Origin: a virus
Reading direction: 5' to 3' (one strand)
Virus record (IMG/VR): IMGVR_UViG_3300027749_000131
Coordinates: 1-56,298 of that record
Length of the DNA stretch: 56,298 nucleotides
Below are positions 47,735 to 55,375 of the stretch, one piece after another. Below the pieces are notes generated by a model, which did not search any database, had not been told where the DNA came from, and was given only the letters and a program-made list of their open reading frames with translations. Within the stretch, counting starts at the first letter, position 1; each line of letters opens with the position of its first letter. Position numbers and translations under genes: made by a program.

Positions 47735-48020
47735 AAGATAGTTGTCGGTACTGAATTCCGACTTTCCTTTGTGACCCAGTTGAGCTAAACTGCGACTACT
47801 GTTATGAAGTGCTCACTTCACCCTAATCAACACACAAAGACTTATAGGTTCAGCGTATCAGCCTACGCATTAACTATCAATGATTGGTTGATACTGGCGG
47901 TTGGGTTAAGCTCCACTCATCATGGCTGTGACAGTTCGGCGCAAATCAACCAATCATTCATAGTGCTTGTCTTTCCAAGCTGTCAGTACGGTAAACTGCA
48001 AAAACCCCCGTGACTTGGAG
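47735..48020 (-). ncRNA. Candidate structured RNA / leader (about 285 nt)
   Basis: This non-coding stretch has an unusually even base composition for the window and many paired segments: a perfect 14-bp inverted repeat (AATGATTGGTTGAT at 47879-47892 with ATCAACCAATCATT at 47945-47958) extended by CTAT/ATAG, GCGTA/TACGC at 47853-47868, TGAAGTG/CACTTCA at 47805-47820, CAGTT/AACTG at 47777-47792, and GTCGG/CCGAC at 47744-47762 followed on the minus strand by a T-rich run. It probably lies in a minus-strand transcript between the genes at 48026 and 47704. Confidence 0.6.
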
Positions 48021-48025
48021 CCGTG

Positions 48026-48304
48026 TTAAAACTCGTAAAATTCGTCTACTATTTCACCGGATATAGTTTCTGCTGTGCCACGATAAAAACTCATAGCAGT
48101 TTCACCCAATTTAACTGTATGTCCTGCTTTTAATTCAAACCGATAAATTTGACTAGTTTCTCCGCCATAGCTAACCTCTATTCGTAACCCATCAGGTCCA
48201 GGATCGGTATAACCAACATATTTAAACGCATATTTATAATAACTTTCAAATGTCACTTCAACTTCAGCATACTTTTCTAGAAATTCATCTTCGCTTAATT
48301 CCAT
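48026..48304 (-). CDS. Hypothetical protein (92 aa)
   Basis: ATG at 48304 after GGAGAAAATA. Product MELSEDEFLEKYAEVEVTFE and GLRIEVSYGGETSQIYRFEL. Acidic, beta-rich; no family. Overlaps the stop of the membrane protein gene upstream. Confidence 0.6.
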   Translation of the reverse strand: MELSEDEFLEKYAEVEVTFESYYKYAFKYVGYTDPGPDGLRIEVSYGGETSQIYRFELKAGHTVKLGETAMSFYRGTAETISGEIVDEFYEF

Positions 48305-48450
48305 TATTTTCTCCACATATCAACAATCCAAAAAACAGTTCTATTAAACCACTTTTTAAATCCATTAACTCCGTCATATTCAGTCATACACGCATAAAAC
48401 ATACCTACTGCAAAATAAATCCCTATAATCAGCAATGTCATAAATTCCAT
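48304..48450 (-). CDS. Small membrane protein (48 aa)
   Basis: MEFMTLLIIGIYFAVGMFYA is one transmembrane helix followed by a soluble part with FKKWFNRTVFWIVDMWRK, a possible second helix. Stop overlaps the next start (TAATG). Confidence 0.55.
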   Translation of the reverse strand: MEFMTLLIIGIYFAVGMFYACMTEYDGVNGFKKWFNRTVFWIVDMWRK

Positions 48451-48451
48451 G

Positions 48452-48706
48452 CTATTTCTCGTTTGCCAGAGTTAATGTACCAACATATGGTACCCAATCG
48501 TGCACCCCAACATATTGTACCAAATCGTGCATCCACTGTTTTGTATGAGTTCCAATAGGCAAGGATGTAAATTCTCCCTGTTTAAGTAATGTTCCCTCAG
48601 ATATACTGGTAAACAAAACAATTTGTTTGTTTGGAAAAATACCTAAACATGGATAAGATATGCCATTTTCTGTTTTATGTTCAGTTGATTGTACTATAAT
48701 TGCCAT
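48452..48706 (-). CDS. Small protein, paralogue 1 (84 aa)
   Basis: MAIIVQSTEHKTENGISYPC then LGIFPNKQIVLFTSISEGTL. The next gene upstream encodes a similar protein. The C-terminus contains an extra duplicated segment (YVGVHDWVPYVG), from a short tandem DNA duplication. Unknown function. Confidence 0.65.
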   Translation of the reverse strand: MAIIVQSTEHKTENGISYPCLGIFPNKQIVLFTSISEGTLLKQGEFTSLPIGTHTKQWMHDLVQYVGVHDWVPYVGTLTLANEK

Positions 48707-48707
48707 T

Positions 48708-48926
48708 TTATTGTCCGTTAGTTAATGTTACTTTGCTATCAAATTTTTCCCAAGTATTAATCCAATAATCTTTATGAGTTCCCATTTTGTGGCTTGAATG
48801 ACCTTGATGAATTACCGTTCCTGTGTGTTGGTCAGTAAACAAAACAAGCATATTATCGGGATATCTACCGATACAAGGATATTCAGGCGATATTTCATTT
48901 TTGATTAATTTTGATTTAATTGCCAT
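48708..48926 (-). CDS. Small protein, paralogue 2 (72 aa)
   Basis: Shares YPCIGRYPDNMLVLFTDQHT, GTxxHQG and MGTHKDYW with paralogue 1, in the same order. It has TAATG overlap with the upstream gene. The pair probably arose by tandem duplication. Confidence 0.65.
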   Translation of the reverse strand: MAIKSKLIKNEISPEYPCIGRYPDNMLVLFTDQHTGTVIHQGHSSHKMGTHKDYWINTWEKFDSKVTLTNGQ

Positions 48927-49093
48927 TAATTCATCTTTTTTATGTTTATAAATTCAACAACATTAACATCAAAACCATTCATACTTGCCTCGAGGATAGC
49001 AGCAAAACGCGCACCATCAGAAGTTCTAGCTTTTTTATAAACTGTTAATCTGGGTTCGTTTTTAAATTTCATTTCAACTTCAAATTCGTTCAT
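48926..49093 (-). CDS. Small hypothetical protein (55 aa)
   Basis: ATG at 49093 with GAGAATTAAT upstream. MNEFEVEMKFKNEPRLTVYK and GARFAAILEASMNGFDVNVV. Coupled to paralogue 2 by TAATG. Confidence 0.55.
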   Translation of the reverse strand: MNEFEVEMKFKNEPRLTVYKKARTSDGARFAAILEASMNGFDVNVVEFINIKKMN

Positions 49094-49094
49094 A

Positions 49095-49355
49095 TTAATT
49101 CTCTAATAAATCCCATGATTTTTGCGTATTATCTTTCATACCTAATATAGCAAGGATACGATTAATTTCTGATTTACATTCCGCTATAGTATTCTCAGCG
49201 AAAAACCGTTTTCCACCCTCAATAGGATCGAGGATTTCATAGTATTCAATGTCTGAGGATTTAACTCGTTTCGCTACTACAGATCCATGTTTATCTAAAC
49301 GCCAATCAGCGCAAAGCGAATAAACAGGATTTATAATAAAACCTTTGTATTTCAT
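49095..49355 (-). CDS. Hypothetical protein (86 aa)
   Basis: MKYKGFIINPVYSLCADWRL then DPIEGGKRFFAENTIAECKS. AGGAGAGAATT precedes the ATG. First gene after an early promoter. Unknown. Confidence 0.6.
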   Translation of the reverse strand: MKYKGFIINPVYSLCADWRLDKHGSVVAKRVKSSDIEYYEILDPIEGGKRFFAENTIAECKSEINRILAILGMKDNTQKSWDLLEN

Positions 49356-49404
49356 AATTCTCTCCTAACCTTTAATAAAGAACACAGTTGTTAGAGTATA
49401 ATAA

Positions 49405-49433
49405 ATTATACTCTATTGCAATAGATTAGTCAA
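49405..49433 (-). promoter_or_regulatory. Early sigma70-type promoter
   Basis: TTGACT (49433-49428), 17 bases, TATAAT (49410-49405), minus strand. The TAA of the upstream gene lies inside the -35. Confidence 0.85.
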
Positions 49434-49581
49434 GCACTTTTTGTGCTTCAGCACGAGATTTATAATAATAAAATAATTTTACATAATGCGCGAATTGTAT
49501 CGGCTCTTGACGATGATTGGGTAAACTCCCAAACATTTCTATCATCTCGTCATAAATTGCTTGCATTTGAACGTCACTCAT
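49426..49581 (-). CDS. Small hypothetical protein (51 aa)
   Basis: MSDVQMQAIYDEMIEMFGSL begins a helical protein ending in KSRAEAQKVLD, whose last codons are formed by the promoter of the next operon. Overlaps the gene upstream by 4 bases. Confidence 0.55.
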   Translation of the reverse strand: MSDVQMQAIYDEMIEMFGSLPNHRQEPIQFAHYVKLFYYYKSRAEAQKVLD

Positions 49582-49784
49582 TTTAAATCTTCGTCAGCGA
49601 ATATGGTAGATACAGAGGTATATAACCCCCAAAGGACGATTGCAACTCCAAAAAATGGCCAAAAGAAAATTTCCAATAATCTCAATGGTTTTGAGTGATG
49701 CAGAATTCTACCAATATGCCCGCTCCAAATTCCCATACAAGCATACACAACTCCGACAATAATATAATCAACAATATCGTGCAT
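49578..49784 (-). CDS. Small membrane protein (68 aa)
   Basis: ATG at 49784 after GGGGATTTATA. Two transmembrane helices (YIIVGVVYACMGIWSGHIG and ILHHSKPLRLLEIFFWPFFG with VAIVLWGLY). Function unknown. Confidence 0.6.
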   Translation of the reverse strand: MHDIVDYIIVGVVYACMGIWSGHIGRILHHSKPLRLLEIFFWPFFGVAIVLWGLYTSVSTIFADEDLK

Positions 49785-50014
49785 TATAAATCCCCTAAAG
49801 TTTTTCCGTGGCAATCTAATTTGTCTTGTGGAATATAATCTAACTGATACACGTTAACCACATATTCATATTTTCCAGCACGCCATGTTTTCTCTGCTTC
49901 ACCTGCCAAAGCCGCTAAAGTCTGCGAAGAATAAACTCCAATAACGTAGCTGTGATTTTCTCGATCACCCCATCGCAACATTTCCACTACAAATAAAACA
50001 CCATTATTTTTCAT
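49784..50014 (-). CDS. Hypothetical protein (76 aa)
   Basis: MKNNGVLFVVEMLRWGDREN and SYVIGVYSSQTLAALAGEAE. A short phage protein with an alpha/beta pattern. CGGAGATTAAA precedes the ATG. Confidence 0.6.
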   Translation of the reverse strand: MKNNGVLFVVEMLRWGDRENHSYVIGVYSSQTLAALAGEAEKTWRAGKYEYVVNVYQLDYIPQDKLDCHGKTLGDL

Positions 50015-50015
50015 T

Positions 50016-50255
50016 TTAATCTCCGAATATTTCTTTTTCGCTATTTTTTTCTAACGCAATCATATCAGTTTTCATGGTTATAAGCATACCAACATTATCT
50101 TCTAATGCACGAGCAATTCGCATTTTTTCAGCATCACCAGTTTCATTATATTTTTCGATAAGTTTCATTCTACGATTAATAGTTTCTTCCAAATTGTCTA
50201 AAACTAATTTCATATTTGCTTTTGTTTTCTGACCAACTTTTATTATTTTGCTCAT
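50016..50255 (-). CDS. Coiled-coil small protein (79 aa)
   Basis: ATG at 50255 after GAGAAAATA, with TAATG overlap. MSKIIKVGQKTKANMKLVLD followed by a long helix (LEETINRRMKLIEKYNETGD). Unknown. Confidence 0.6.
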   Translation of the reverse strand: MSKIIKVGQKTKANMKLVLDNLEETINRRMKLIEKYNETGDAEKMRIARALEDNVGMLITMKTDMIALEKNSEKEIFGD

Positions 50256-50434
50256 TATTTTCTCACACAATAACCGTTGATCATAACATTCTTATCCATT
50301 TTTACTCGTAAATCATTAACGATAAGTTGTCTTGCAGTTTCACAATTTTCCACTGATCCAAATATCTGAGGATCTGGACCTGGCTCTAAATTTGATCCAG
50401 CAAACGAAATAAAAAAATATAAAATGTAATTCAT
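50255..50434 (-). CDS. Small secreted protein (59 aa)
   Basis: A short signal-like start (MNYILYFFISFAGSN) precedes a mature part with two cysteines (VENCETARQLIVND, INGYCVRK). Parallels the gene at 51935. Function unknown. Confidence 0.55.
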   Translation of the reverse strand: MNYILYFFISFAGSNLEPGPDPQIFGSVENCETARQLIVNDLRVKMDKNVMINGYCVRK

Positions 50435-50445
50435 ATCAATCCTTT

Positions 50446-50676
50446 TTATCCAATACGATGACCTGATTTATTTAAAATATCAGAATCTTCTGTTAATTTT
50501 GCTACACCGATATAATTGCCATTTATATCTCGTAGAGTAAATTCTTCTTCTGTTATATCAGATAACGTATGATGAATTTTATCGGCTAAACGAACAAGGG
50601 TATTCGCTATCATACCATTCATGTCATCAACAAATGCATCGTTTTCACATTCAAATTGTAATTTAAATTTTAGCAT
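50446..50676 (-). CDS. Hypothetical protein (76 aa)
   Basis: MLKFKLQFECENDAFVDDMN then VRLADKIHHTLSDITEEEFT and GNYIGVAKLTEDS. Overlaps the gene upstream by 14 bases in another frame. Unknown. Confidence 0.6.
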   Translation of the reverse strand: MLKFKLQFECENDAFVDDMNGMIANTLVRLADKIHHTLSDITEEEFTLRDINGNYIGVAKLTEDSDILNKSGHRIG

Positions 50677-50929
50677 CGTTGACCTGAATTAACATTTGTT
50701 TTTGTTTAAGGGTATGCTGAACAGGATACCAAATTTCATCAATTTTTACGCCAACAATATCATGAGCGTAAATCTCGCCAGTTTCATGCCATGTACCAAA
50801 TACCTCGGCATAACGATAGTTTCCGCGTTTGTTATCGCGCATAATTGCTTCCCAACCGTTGCGCAATTTAACTCTAACGCCTTCTTTTAAGTCATTAGTA
50901 TAGATTCGTTTTTCAAGTAACTCAGCCAT
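50663..50929 (-). CDS. Hypothetical protein (88 aa)
   Basis: ATG at 50929 after GGAGATAATA. KEGVRVKLRNGWEAIMRDNK and GTWHETGEIYAHDIVGVKID suggest an SH3-like beta barrel, like small phage proteins with KxGxxVxLRNGWEA. Unknown function. Confidence 0.65.
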   Translation of the reverse strand: MAELLEKRIYTNDLKEGVRVKLRNGWEAIMRDNKRGNYRYAEVFGTWHETGEIYAHDIVGVKIDEIWYPVQHTLKQKQMLIQVNDAKI

Positions 50930-50958
50930 TATTATCTCCAATTAATTAGTATAAAGTT

Positions 50959-50987
50959 ATTATACTAGAACCAATACAGTTTGTCAA
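50959..50987 (-). promoter_or_regulatory. Early sigma70-type promoter
   Basis: TTGACA (50987-50982), 17 bases, TATAAT (50964-50959), minus strand. Confidence 0.9.
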
Positions 50988-50994
50988 GCACTTT

Positions 50995-51135
50995 TTAATC
51001 TTTTTTTGCTCGTTCTAAAGCCGCATCTATAATGCCCATTGTATTAGGTAAATCCAAATCATTTGCCACCATCATATCCTTGGCTAATTGAAGCGCAGCT
51101 ACCAATTCTTCTACTAAGGTTTTCTCGTTTGACAT
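50995..51135 (-). CDS. Small helical protein (46 aa)
   Basis: MSNEKTLVEELVAALQLAKD and NTMGIIDAALERAKKD. GGAGGAAATA precedes the ATG. Acidic helical peptide; unknown. Confidence 0.55.
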   Translation of the reverse strand: MSNEKTLVEELVAALQLAKDMMVANDLDLPNTMGIIDAALERAKKD

Positions 51136-51147
51136 TATTTCCTCCGA

Positions 51148-51324
51148 TTACCAACTATTTTCTGTTATTTCTCTATGACATTCTGCGATAATTAACCTAG
51201 CAAACTCTTCTAAATCGTTTAATGTCAAATATCCGCGTTCTTGATAAGAGGGATGTATCCATTTATCATCCCCAGTTTCTACCCATCCGGCTTGTTCAGC
51301 TAATTCTTTAATTTTCTGATTCAT
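51148..51324 (-). CDS. Small hypothetical protein (58 aa)
   Basis: ATG at 51324 lies inside the end of the gene upstream. MNQKIKELAEQAGWVETGDD and EFARLIIAECHREITENSW; this LAEQAG...FARLIxxEC layout is frequent in phages. Confidence 0.6.
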   Translation of the reverse strand: MNQKIKELAEQAGWVETGDDKWIHPSYQERGYLTLNDLEEFARLIIAECHREITENSW

Positions 51325-51610
51325 CAAGCAAACCATAATGTTTTTTAACTTCTTGTTCGATAGTTCTAGCAACACTTGTTCCTGCTTCATATCGCACTTC
51401 GTCTAAAACAAAACACAAAACATCTTCGATAACCAGCTTAACCAAAAAACTTAATTCGTCGTCAAAATTTGCATCATCAGTTAATGATGTATCCCATACT
51501 TCAATCAATTCTAATATTTTTTTATTCATTTGATATAACTCCAACTTAACGGTTGGCGAATTAACCGCTATTTTCATTCGTTCTAAATCGTAATTAAATG
51601 TTTCTGTCAT
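51308..51610 (-). CDS. Hypothetical protein (100 aa)
   Basis: A helical acidic protein (NKKILELIEVWDTSLTDDAN, SFLVKLVIEDVLCFVLDEVR). The TAATAATTTTT upstream is poor, but it is coupled to the gene before it. Unknown. Confidence 0.6.
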   Translation of the reverse strand: MTETFNYDLERMKIAVNSPTVKLELYQMNKKILELIEVWDTSLTDDANFDDELSFLVKLVIEDVLCFVLDEVRYEAGTSVARTIEQEVKKHYGLLDESEN

Positions 51611-51933
51611 AATAATTTTTCAACGTGACCAACTTCATAAATTTCAATACTTTCTATTGTATGGAAACCATATTCGGTTACAGGAAGAAAATCCCAAAAT
51701 ATATCAAGAACTTCTTCGTCGTGATCAACCGTTTCCTTGTCTACATATACATCATATGCATGTTCACCATCATCACAATTATCGCGATAATTAAAATTAT
51801 GACGGTTTGGATTAGCTTTAATTTTTTCAATTAAAGGCATTATAATCGCTAATGTTTCGTCGCTGATTGCAGTAAATTGACTTGCATAATCGCCATCATT
51901 CATATCTACTTGTACTAAAATATAATTTGACAT
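51607..51933 (-). CDS. Hypothetical protein (108 aa)
   Basis: ATG at 51933 after AGGTTAATTAAA. MSNYILVQVDMNDGDYASQF, IMPLIEKIKANPNRHNFNYR, DGEHAYDVYVDKETVDHDEE. Acidic alpha/beta protein known as a conserved phage type; no function. Confidence 0.65.
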   Translation of the reverse strand: MSNYILVQVDMNDGDYASQFTAISDETLAIIMPLIEKIKANPNRHNFNYRDNCDDGEHAYDVYVDKETVDHDEEVLDIFWDFLPVTEYGFHTIESIEIYEVGHVEKLL

Positions 51934-51934
51934 T

Positions 51935-52126
51935 TTAATTAACCTCACATTTTGCTGAATAACCTAATAAACCGTCCTGTAACTCACGCTCAATAGCAGG
52001 CTTATTTTTTTCTATGTAAAACTCACATTCCGCATAGGTATCGAACTGCATAATGGTTACTTCTGGAGTTCCGTTCGCTATTTGCGCGGAAGTAAAATAC
52101 ATCATTAATGTTAACGCTGCACCCAT
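51935..52126 (-). CDS. Small secreted protein (63 aa)
   Basis: A signal-like start (GAALTLMMYFTSAQIANG) and a mature part with two cysteines (FDTYAECEFYIEKNK, YSAKCEVN). Similar in layout to the gene at 50255. TAGGAGAGATAAAA precedes the start. Confidence 0.6.
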   Translation of the reverse strand: MGAALTLMMYFTSAQIANGTPEVTIMQFDTYAECEFYIEKNKPAIERELQDGLLGYSAKCEVN

Positions 52127-52157
52127 TTTTATCTCTCCTAGTTAATTAGTATAACTT

Positions 52158-52186
52158 ATTATACTCGACTGCATGCAGTATGTCAA
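52158..52186 (-). promoter_or_regulatory. Early sigma70-type promoter
   Basis: TTGACA (52186-52181), 17 bases, TATAAT (52163-52158), minus strand. Confidence 0.9.
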
Positions 52187-52201
52187 GCACTTTGTTAAAT
52201 T

Positions 52202-52372
52202 TTATTCATTTGGTATCGCAATTAAATGACAATGTTGCGTTCTAGGTAAATTTTTTTCGCATTCATCAATTAATGTATCGCGTTGATATACTAAATACCA
52301 AAATCCACAAATCATCAACAAAATCATTAATGCAAAGGCATATGAAGCACTAGCATCTTTCATTCGTATCAT
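52202..52372 (-). CDS. Small membrane protein (56 aa)
   Basis: MIRMKDASASYAFALMILLM then ICGFWYLVYQRDTLIDECEK; one transmembrane helix and a periplasmic tail with CEKNLPRTQHC. GAGATAAACG precedes ATG 52372. Confidence 0.55.
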   Translation of the reverse strand: MIRMKDASASYAFALMILLMICGFWYLVYQRDTLIDECEKNLPRTQHCHLIAIPNE

Positions 52373-52381
52373 TCGTTTATC

Positions 52382-52723
52382 TCAAATTCTACCACTATTT
52401 TCCAACCCATGTTCTTTTTCTGCAAACCTAACGCCAGCATCAAAAGCCTGTTGTCTTTCTCGAGTGAAAGCCCACTCAGGGTATGTTATTTCGCAACAAC
52501 TCAAAGGCTCACGTTTTGGTGATTTATAAAGTGCGGTGTAGCCGTTGTTGTCCGCTGGTTTATCTGTTACTACATCTCCTAACAAATTACACATCCAAGC
52601 CACAGGCTCTTGCTCAGATTGGACGAGTAGTTCTTCTGTTTTATCATATAAGTCACTAAAATCATCCACATTTTTGGCACCGTTATACCATCGGTAAAGC
52701 AGCTCTCTTTCTTTGCTCATCAT
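52382..52723 (-). CDS. Conserved phage protein (113 aa)
   Basis: SEQEPVAWMCNLLGDVVTDK, YTALYKSPKREPLSCCEITY and RERQQAFDAGVRFAEKEHG. The EPVAW...LYxSPxxREPL layout is widespread in phages of many hosts, function unknown. GGAGAATA precedes the ATG. Confidence 0.75.
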   Translation of the reverse strand: MMSKERELLYRWYNGAKNVDDFSDLYDKTEELLVQSEQEPVAWMCNLLGDVVTDKPADNNGYTALYKSPKREPLSCCEITYPEWAFTRERQQAFDAGVRFAEKEHGLENSGRI

Positions 52724-52771
52724 TATTCTCCAATGTCCTTTTCTTTAACCCACGTACACGCAAAGCACGAT

Positions 52772-53002
52772 TTAATCATCTATCTCAATAATTCTAACTT
52801 TGTGATCTTTTGCCGCCTTTCCTGCTTTGTGAGCTTTTATTGTCCCACGAGCAGTATTTTCAAACCATGACGAAGCATGACCGTTTTCATTGTCTAAGCC
52901 TACCCAAAACAATCCCCACAATTTATACTGTGGAAAATATTCCATTGAAAGCTCACCGGAATAATCATACACTGGTTTTTCTAAAATTCTATATCTACTC
53001 AC
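52772..53002 (-). CDS. Hypothetical protein (76 aa)
   Basis: A GTG start inside the end of the gene upstream (8-base overlap). MSRYRILEKPVYDYSGELSM, then WVGLDNENGHASSWFENTAR and KAGKAAKDHKVRIIEIDD. Small beta-rich phage protein; unknown. Confidence 0.6.
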   Translation of the reverse strand: MSRYRILEKPVYDYSGELSMEYFPQYKLWGLFWVGLDNENGHASSWFENTARGTIKAHKAGKAAKDHKVRIIEIDD

Positions 53003-53249
53003 CTAAGTACGCCCAAAAGTTGTTATGAATAGACATTAAAGCATCGCTATTTAAATACATGGTACTTTCTTGATTTCTTGGATCGCTATGTAAACTTACT
53101 ATTTGATTTGATACAGTTCTAATATCTAGGACATAAAATTTAATCCCGCCATCAGCAGTTAGTGGTTGTAAAATCATCGATGTTATTTTATCCGCTGCTA
53201 ATATAATATCAGCGTCCTTGCATGGAATTCGTATTCTATTTTGACTCAT
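52995..53249 (-). CDS. Hypothetical protein (84 aa)
   Basis: CKDADIILAADKITSMILQP and LNSDALMSIHNNFWAYLGE. Overlaps both neighbours. Unknown family. Confidence 0.6.
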   Translation of the reverse strand: MSQNRIRIPCKDADIILAADKITSMILQPLTADGGIKFYVLDIRTVSNQIVSLHSDPRNQESTMYLNSDALMSIHNNFWAYLGE

Positions 53250-53562
53250 AGCCTTTTTTCTCTAATAATTCTAGGAATGTTTTTTTCTCGCAGCCGCCTA
53301 AACCGTCCATATCCTGACCAACTTGCCAAACGTTTACGTTTTTCCATAGGGCGATAACTAAGTTAAAATCATTTTGGTCTAATTCATATAATAACTTTTG
53401 GGCTTTCTTGATTACTCGGTCAGTTCGATTAAAAGAACCGCTCTTCCAGTCGCGTGTTTTGACCTTCATAGTCAAATTAATGGCATTAACTTGACACACG
53501 CTCAGGGCGATTACAGGACCGAAATCTTGGTAAAGTTCATTGTATATTCGTTGATGATTCAT
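53236..53562 (-). CDS. Hypothetical protein (108 aa)
   Basis: Helical: IYNELYQDFGPVIALSVCQV, RVIKKAQKLLYELDQNDFNL. TGGAGATATAA precedes the ATG. First gene after an early promoter. Unknown. Confidence 0.6.
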   Translation of the reverse strand: MNHQRIYNELYQDFGPVIALSVCQVNAINLTMKVKTRDWKSGSFNRTDRVIKKAQKLLYELDQNDFNLVIALWKNVNVWQVGQDMDGLGGCEKKTFLELLEKKGYESK

Positions 53563-53591
53563 TTATATCTCCAGTCAATTAAGTATAAGTT

Positions 53592-53620
53592 ATTATACTT
53601 TACGCAGTAAAGTTAGTCAA
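53592..53620 (-). promoter_or_regulatory. Early sigma70-type promoter
   Basis: TTGACT (53620-53615), 17 bases, TATAAT (53597-53592), minus strand. It encodes the Ser-Ala-stop end of the GIY-YIG gene. Confidence 0.85.
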
Positions 53621-54267
53621 GCACTTTTTTTCCACATAGGAAAAAATTTATCTTGCTCTGTTAACCAATCTAAAAATACCCATCCGTCTTTATTTTTTTC
53701 TAACCATAAATCGTCGTTATCTCTTGCCTCTATACAAATTTTTCTAATATCTTTGTCCGTATTAAAAATACAAATATCTTTGTCAAATTTTATGCTAGTA
53801 ATAAAATTGGTTGACGCTTGAGCATTTTCGCAATAAAATCCTGAAAGATAATGACTTAACTTTTCTGCTATAGATTTAGAACAATATAACATTACATTAT
53901 CAACATTTTCCTCTAATGCCATCATAAATTTTTCATAATAAGGTATTAATTCTTGCTCTATTATTTTTACATTATCTTCAACATCTTGGCTTTTTTCTTT
54001 GATTTTTTTAGGTTTAATTTTCGTAGATAAAACATGTGTTACATTATATACTGGATGTTCAGATTGAATTATTAGTTTTTCTCTTTGCTCTAATTCCGAT
54101 CTAGTACCAGTAAAAATTTCGCGATCCATTCTATCGTAAATGGATTTCCATTTGTTATTATGGTTAGACATATGTTGTTTTTGTCTAACAAGAGCGTCAT
54201 AACTGATACCAACATATAATAACGTGTCTTGTTTATAATAACGGTATATATCCCAATCTTTTATCAT
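53617..54267 (-). CDS. GIY-YIG nuclease-like protein
   Basis: A 216-residue protein. The N-terminal 85 residues form a GIY-YIG domain: DIYRYYKQDTLLYVGISYDA (Y...YVGIS), RQKQHMSNHNNKWKSIYDRM with conserved Arg and His, and RSELEQREKLIIQSEHPVYN with the catalytic Glu. The rest is novel and helical. It is free-standing, so a homing or host-DNA-degrading nuclease is likely. Confidence 0.8.
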   Translation of the reverse strand: MIKDWDIYRYYKQDTLLYVGISYDALVRQKQHMSNHNNKWKSIYDRMDREIFTGTRSELEQREKLIIQSEHPVYNVTHVLSTKIKPKKIKEKSQDVEDNVKIIEQELIPYYEKFMMALEENVDNVMLYCSKSIAEKLSHYLSGFYCENAQASTNFITSIKFDKDICIFNTDKDIRKICIEARDNDDLWLEKNKDGWVFLDWLTEQDKFFPMWKKSA

Positions 54268-54270
54268 AAC

Positions 54271-54477
54271 CTACTCTATAACACACTCAAGCCAATTTAT
54301 AATATCATAATTTTCATTAATATTTTTACCATTAAAATCCCAAAAATCGCTACCATTAAATGTAAAAAAATTCATTTCATTAACTGATATTAAGGTAAAG
54401 GATCCATCGCGTAATTGAACCTGCGCAAATCCATCGTTATTACATAAAGTTATCAATTTATCTAATTTTTTAAACAT
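54271..54477 (-). CDS. Small hypothetical protein (68 aa)
   Basis: MFKKLDKLITLCNNDGFAQV, QLRDGSFTLISVNEMNFFTF. Beta-rich; AGAGATACAAG precedes the start. Unknown. Confidence 0.55.
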   Translation of the reverse strand: MFKKLDKLITLCNNDGFAQVQLRDGSFTLISVNEMNFFTFNGSDFWDFNGKNINENYDIINWLECVIE

Positions 54478-54486
54478 CTTGTATCT

Positions 54487-54750
54487 CTAAAATCTATTTA
54501 AAATTTTTCTGCTGATTTTTAATGCTGTATTATCGAGAAAACGATCGTAATAATCTAAGTCGTCATATGAGTCAAAGGAATCGCTTACGCTCATTGTTTT
54601 ATCGCCCTCATTACAATTTTCTTTTTTAAGTTTGTATATTTGGCATTCCAGCTGTTTAACATAAACATATATTGAATGCGGCACTTTAAAATGCTCTGAT
54701 AATTTAGTTTCTAAATTTGTACAGCATATAAAATATGAGGATGCCATCAT
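54487..54750 (-). CDS. Small hypothetical protein (87 aa)
   Basis: MMASSYFICCTNLETKLSEH, then a Tyr/Asp stretch (SDSFDSYDDLDYYDRFLDNT). GGAGTTAA precedes the ATG. Unknown. Confidence 0.55.
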   Translation of the reverse strand: MMASSYFICCTNLETKLSEHFKVPHSIYVYVKQLECQIYKLKKENCNEGDKTMSVSDSFDSYDDLDYYDRFLDNTALKISRKILNRF

Positions 54751-54812
54751 TTAACTCCAAAATGTTCTTTAATATTGACCGCCTATAAATCATCAAACGC
54801 CAATCTTTGACG

Positions 54813-55187
54813 TTATTTTAAAGCATCAATTTGTTTTTGTAATTCTTGTTGTTGTTGCAACAATTTACTTAATTGTTGTTCTTTTTGTTCTTTTTCTATA
54901 GCAATTTTCTTTTTGGCTACATAATAATCATACATACTTTTATTTCGTTCATTATACTCATAGGCGTTTTCTATACGAGAAATTACTATTTCAGATGCTT
55001 CATAATAAGTATCAGTTACTTCGCTACGAATTGACAACTGAGTTGTGTTATGTATACGTTGTAATTTTTCTAACATTTCGATTAAACTTTGTGAATTTAT
55101 TATCCCAACTCGTTCAATTTCAACCCATTCATAACAAATGTTTTTTGTGTATTGTTCAAAAGTTTGTATATGATTATTTACTGACAT
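54813..55187 (-). CDS. Helical protein with Gln-rich coiled-coil tail
   Basis: 124 residues: CYEWVEIERVGIINSQSLIE, then YNERNKSMYDYYVAKKKIAI and a C-terminal Gln/Leu coiled coil (QLSKLLQQQQELQKQIDALK). GGAAGGGAAA precedes the ATG. Probably oligomeric; no function known. Confidence 0.6.
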   Translation of the reverse strand: MSVNNHIQTFEQYTKNICYEWVEIERVGIINSQSLIEMLEKLQRIHNTTQLSIRSEVTDTYYEASEIVISRIENAYEYNERNKSMYDYYVAKKKIAIEKEQKEQQLSKLLQQQQELQKQIDALK

Positions 55188-55205
55188 TTTCCCTTCCGCT
55201 ATTAT

Positions 55206-55355
55206 TCAAACATAAGTAATGCAATGTGTGTAAAGTTCCAACAATTTTTTGTTACTAAAACTGCGCAGGTTAATTAAATCGCCTAGTTCGCCACAATCTT
55301 CTAATTGTATATACAAATCAGAACTTAATATTGCATCGATAATTAAATTTCTCAT
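55206..55355 (-). CDS. Small hypothetical protein (49 aa)
   Basis: MRNLIIDAILSSDLYIQLED and NLRSFSNKKLLELYTHCITY. GGAAGGAAAA precedes the ATG. It is the first ORF downstream of the structured leader RNA. Confidence 0.55.
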   Translation of the reverse strand: MRNLIIDAILSSDLYIQLEDCGELGDLINLRSFSNKKLLELYTHCITYV

Positions 55356-55375
55356 TTTTCCTTCCGCTATTTTGG

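Noticed and set aside
47744-47800. Functional tRNA on the minus strand
   Set aside because: D-arm-like and T-arm-like hairpins exist, but there is no anticodon arm or pairing acceptor stem.
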